Part shown: piece by piece, positions 13,255-13,770 of the stretch
Position numbering within the stretch: position 1 is the stretch's first letter
Layout of the letters: the number at the start of each line of letters is the position of its first letter
The notes under the pieces: generated by a model
Database searches by the model: none
What the model was told of the DNA's origin: nothing
The model's input: the letters and a program-made list of their open reading frames with translations, nothing else
Position numbers and translations under genes: made by a program
DNA from: Bacteroidales bacterium UBA1392
GTDB lineage: Bacteria; Bacteroidota; Bacteroidia; Bacteroidales; UBA932
NCBI GenBank assembly: GCA_002305275.1
Contig: DBQO01000035.1
Coordinates: forward strand, 5,023-18,792
Length of the DNA stretch: 13,770 bases
Direction: 5' to 3'

Positions 13255-13770
13255 ATGATTGATATTAAACAACTTCACAAGTCCTACTATACCGAAGCCA
13301 TATCACTTCACGTGCTTAAAGGTCTTGACCTCAAAATTGAGGCGGGCGAATATGTCTCCATTATGGGAGCATCCGGTTCGGGAAAATCCACGCTGCTGAA
13401 TATAATAGGGATTCTCGATACCTACGACGAAGGTGAATATAGGTTAAATGGTACCCTTATCAGAGACCTGAGTGAAAAACAGGCGGCAAAGTATCGCAAC
13501 GAAATGATCGGGTTTGTATTTCAATCCTTCAATCTTATCAATTTCAAGAATGCCCTTGAAAATGTTGCGCTTCCGCTCTATTATAAAAATATAGGCCGCA
13601 AACAACGCAACATAATCGCGATGGAGCATCTGGATAAAATGGGACTGAAAGATTGGGCACATCATTTACCCAACGAACTTTCGGGTGGACAAAAGCAACG
13701 TGTAGCCATTGCCCGCGCAATGATTTCAAATCCAAAAATTATTCTCGCAGATGAGCCGACAGGAGCATTG
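13255..13770 (+). CDS. ABC transporter ATP-binding protein, LolD/MacB-like (3' end outside window)
   Basis: The first 172 codons of an ATPase of the LolD/MacB type. Walker A is GASGSGKST (38-46), the Q-loop is VFQSFNL (88-94), the signature is LSGGQKQR (142-149), and Walker B is IILADEPTGAL at the cut edge. The long A-loop region with SLHVLKGLDLKIEAGEY is typical. It begins three bases after the GntR stop and is in the same operon, so the GntR repressor probably controls it too. Its normal partners are FtsX-type permeases, expected just beyond the window. The permease remnant at 5432-6239 is of that kind. Confidence 0.93.
   Translation, partial: MIDIKQLHKSYYTEAISLHVLKGLDLKIEAGEYVSIMGASGSGKSTLLNIIGILDTYDEGEYRLNGTLIRDLSEKQAAKYRNEMIGFVFQSFNLINFKNALENVALPLYYKNIGRKQRNIIAMEHLDKMGLKDWAHHLPNELSGGQKQRVAIARAMISNPKIILADEPTGAL

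Overview
The window looks like Bacteroidales (Bacteroidota) chromosome. Promoters repeatedly show the Bacteroidota pattern (TAnnTTTG near -7, TTTG or TTG about 19-21 bp upstream), Shine-Dalgarno sequences are mostly absent, the tRNA-Gln is of Bacteroidota type, and the gene families fit (SusC/BtuB-like receptor, DUF4143 ATPase, RhuM, FtsX permeases with a sensor kinase, YtrA-type GntR with an ABC transporter). All calls come from reading the sequence; no database search was possible.

Positions 1-3675 are an ordinary housekeeping block. A 119-residue tail-anchored protein of unknown function and mutL are coupled on the minus strand (mutL runs off the left edge). Divergently transcribed are ispF (isoprenoid synthesis), tRNA-Gln(CUG), an exported PHP-domain phosphoesterase and a tRNA with anticodon CAU, closed by a strong terminator. 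The MutL is notable because the start of its endonuclease motif is not conserved.

Positions 3676-11070 are accessory DNA, with AT-rich genes (rhuM, the Abi gene) and clear scars. It holds an AAA+ ATPase/DUF4143 gene bracketed by three copies of a palindromic element, one of which sits at that gene's own predicted transcription start. It also holds a junction where the 3' ends of an FtsX-type ABC permease and a sensor histidine kinase meet head to head, both lacking their N-termini; a RhuM-family protein; a TonB-dependent receptor whose frame runs past the normal barrel end into a terminator; and an Abi_2/AbiF-family HEPN protein with palindromes around its promoter and an unexplained hairpin region downstream.

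Positions 11070-13770 are a compact, probably autoregulated transporter operon: promoter and operator-like inverted repeat, YtrB-like ABC ATPase, six-helix membrane protein, short GntR repressor, then a LolD/MacB-like ATPase cut by the right edge. The last gene is the type that normally precedes FtsX permeases, so the permease/kinase remnants at 5432-6424 may come from a locus of this kind.

The best candidates for something undescribed are the ATPase with its covarying palindromic repeats and the Abi gene with its flanking structured DNA.
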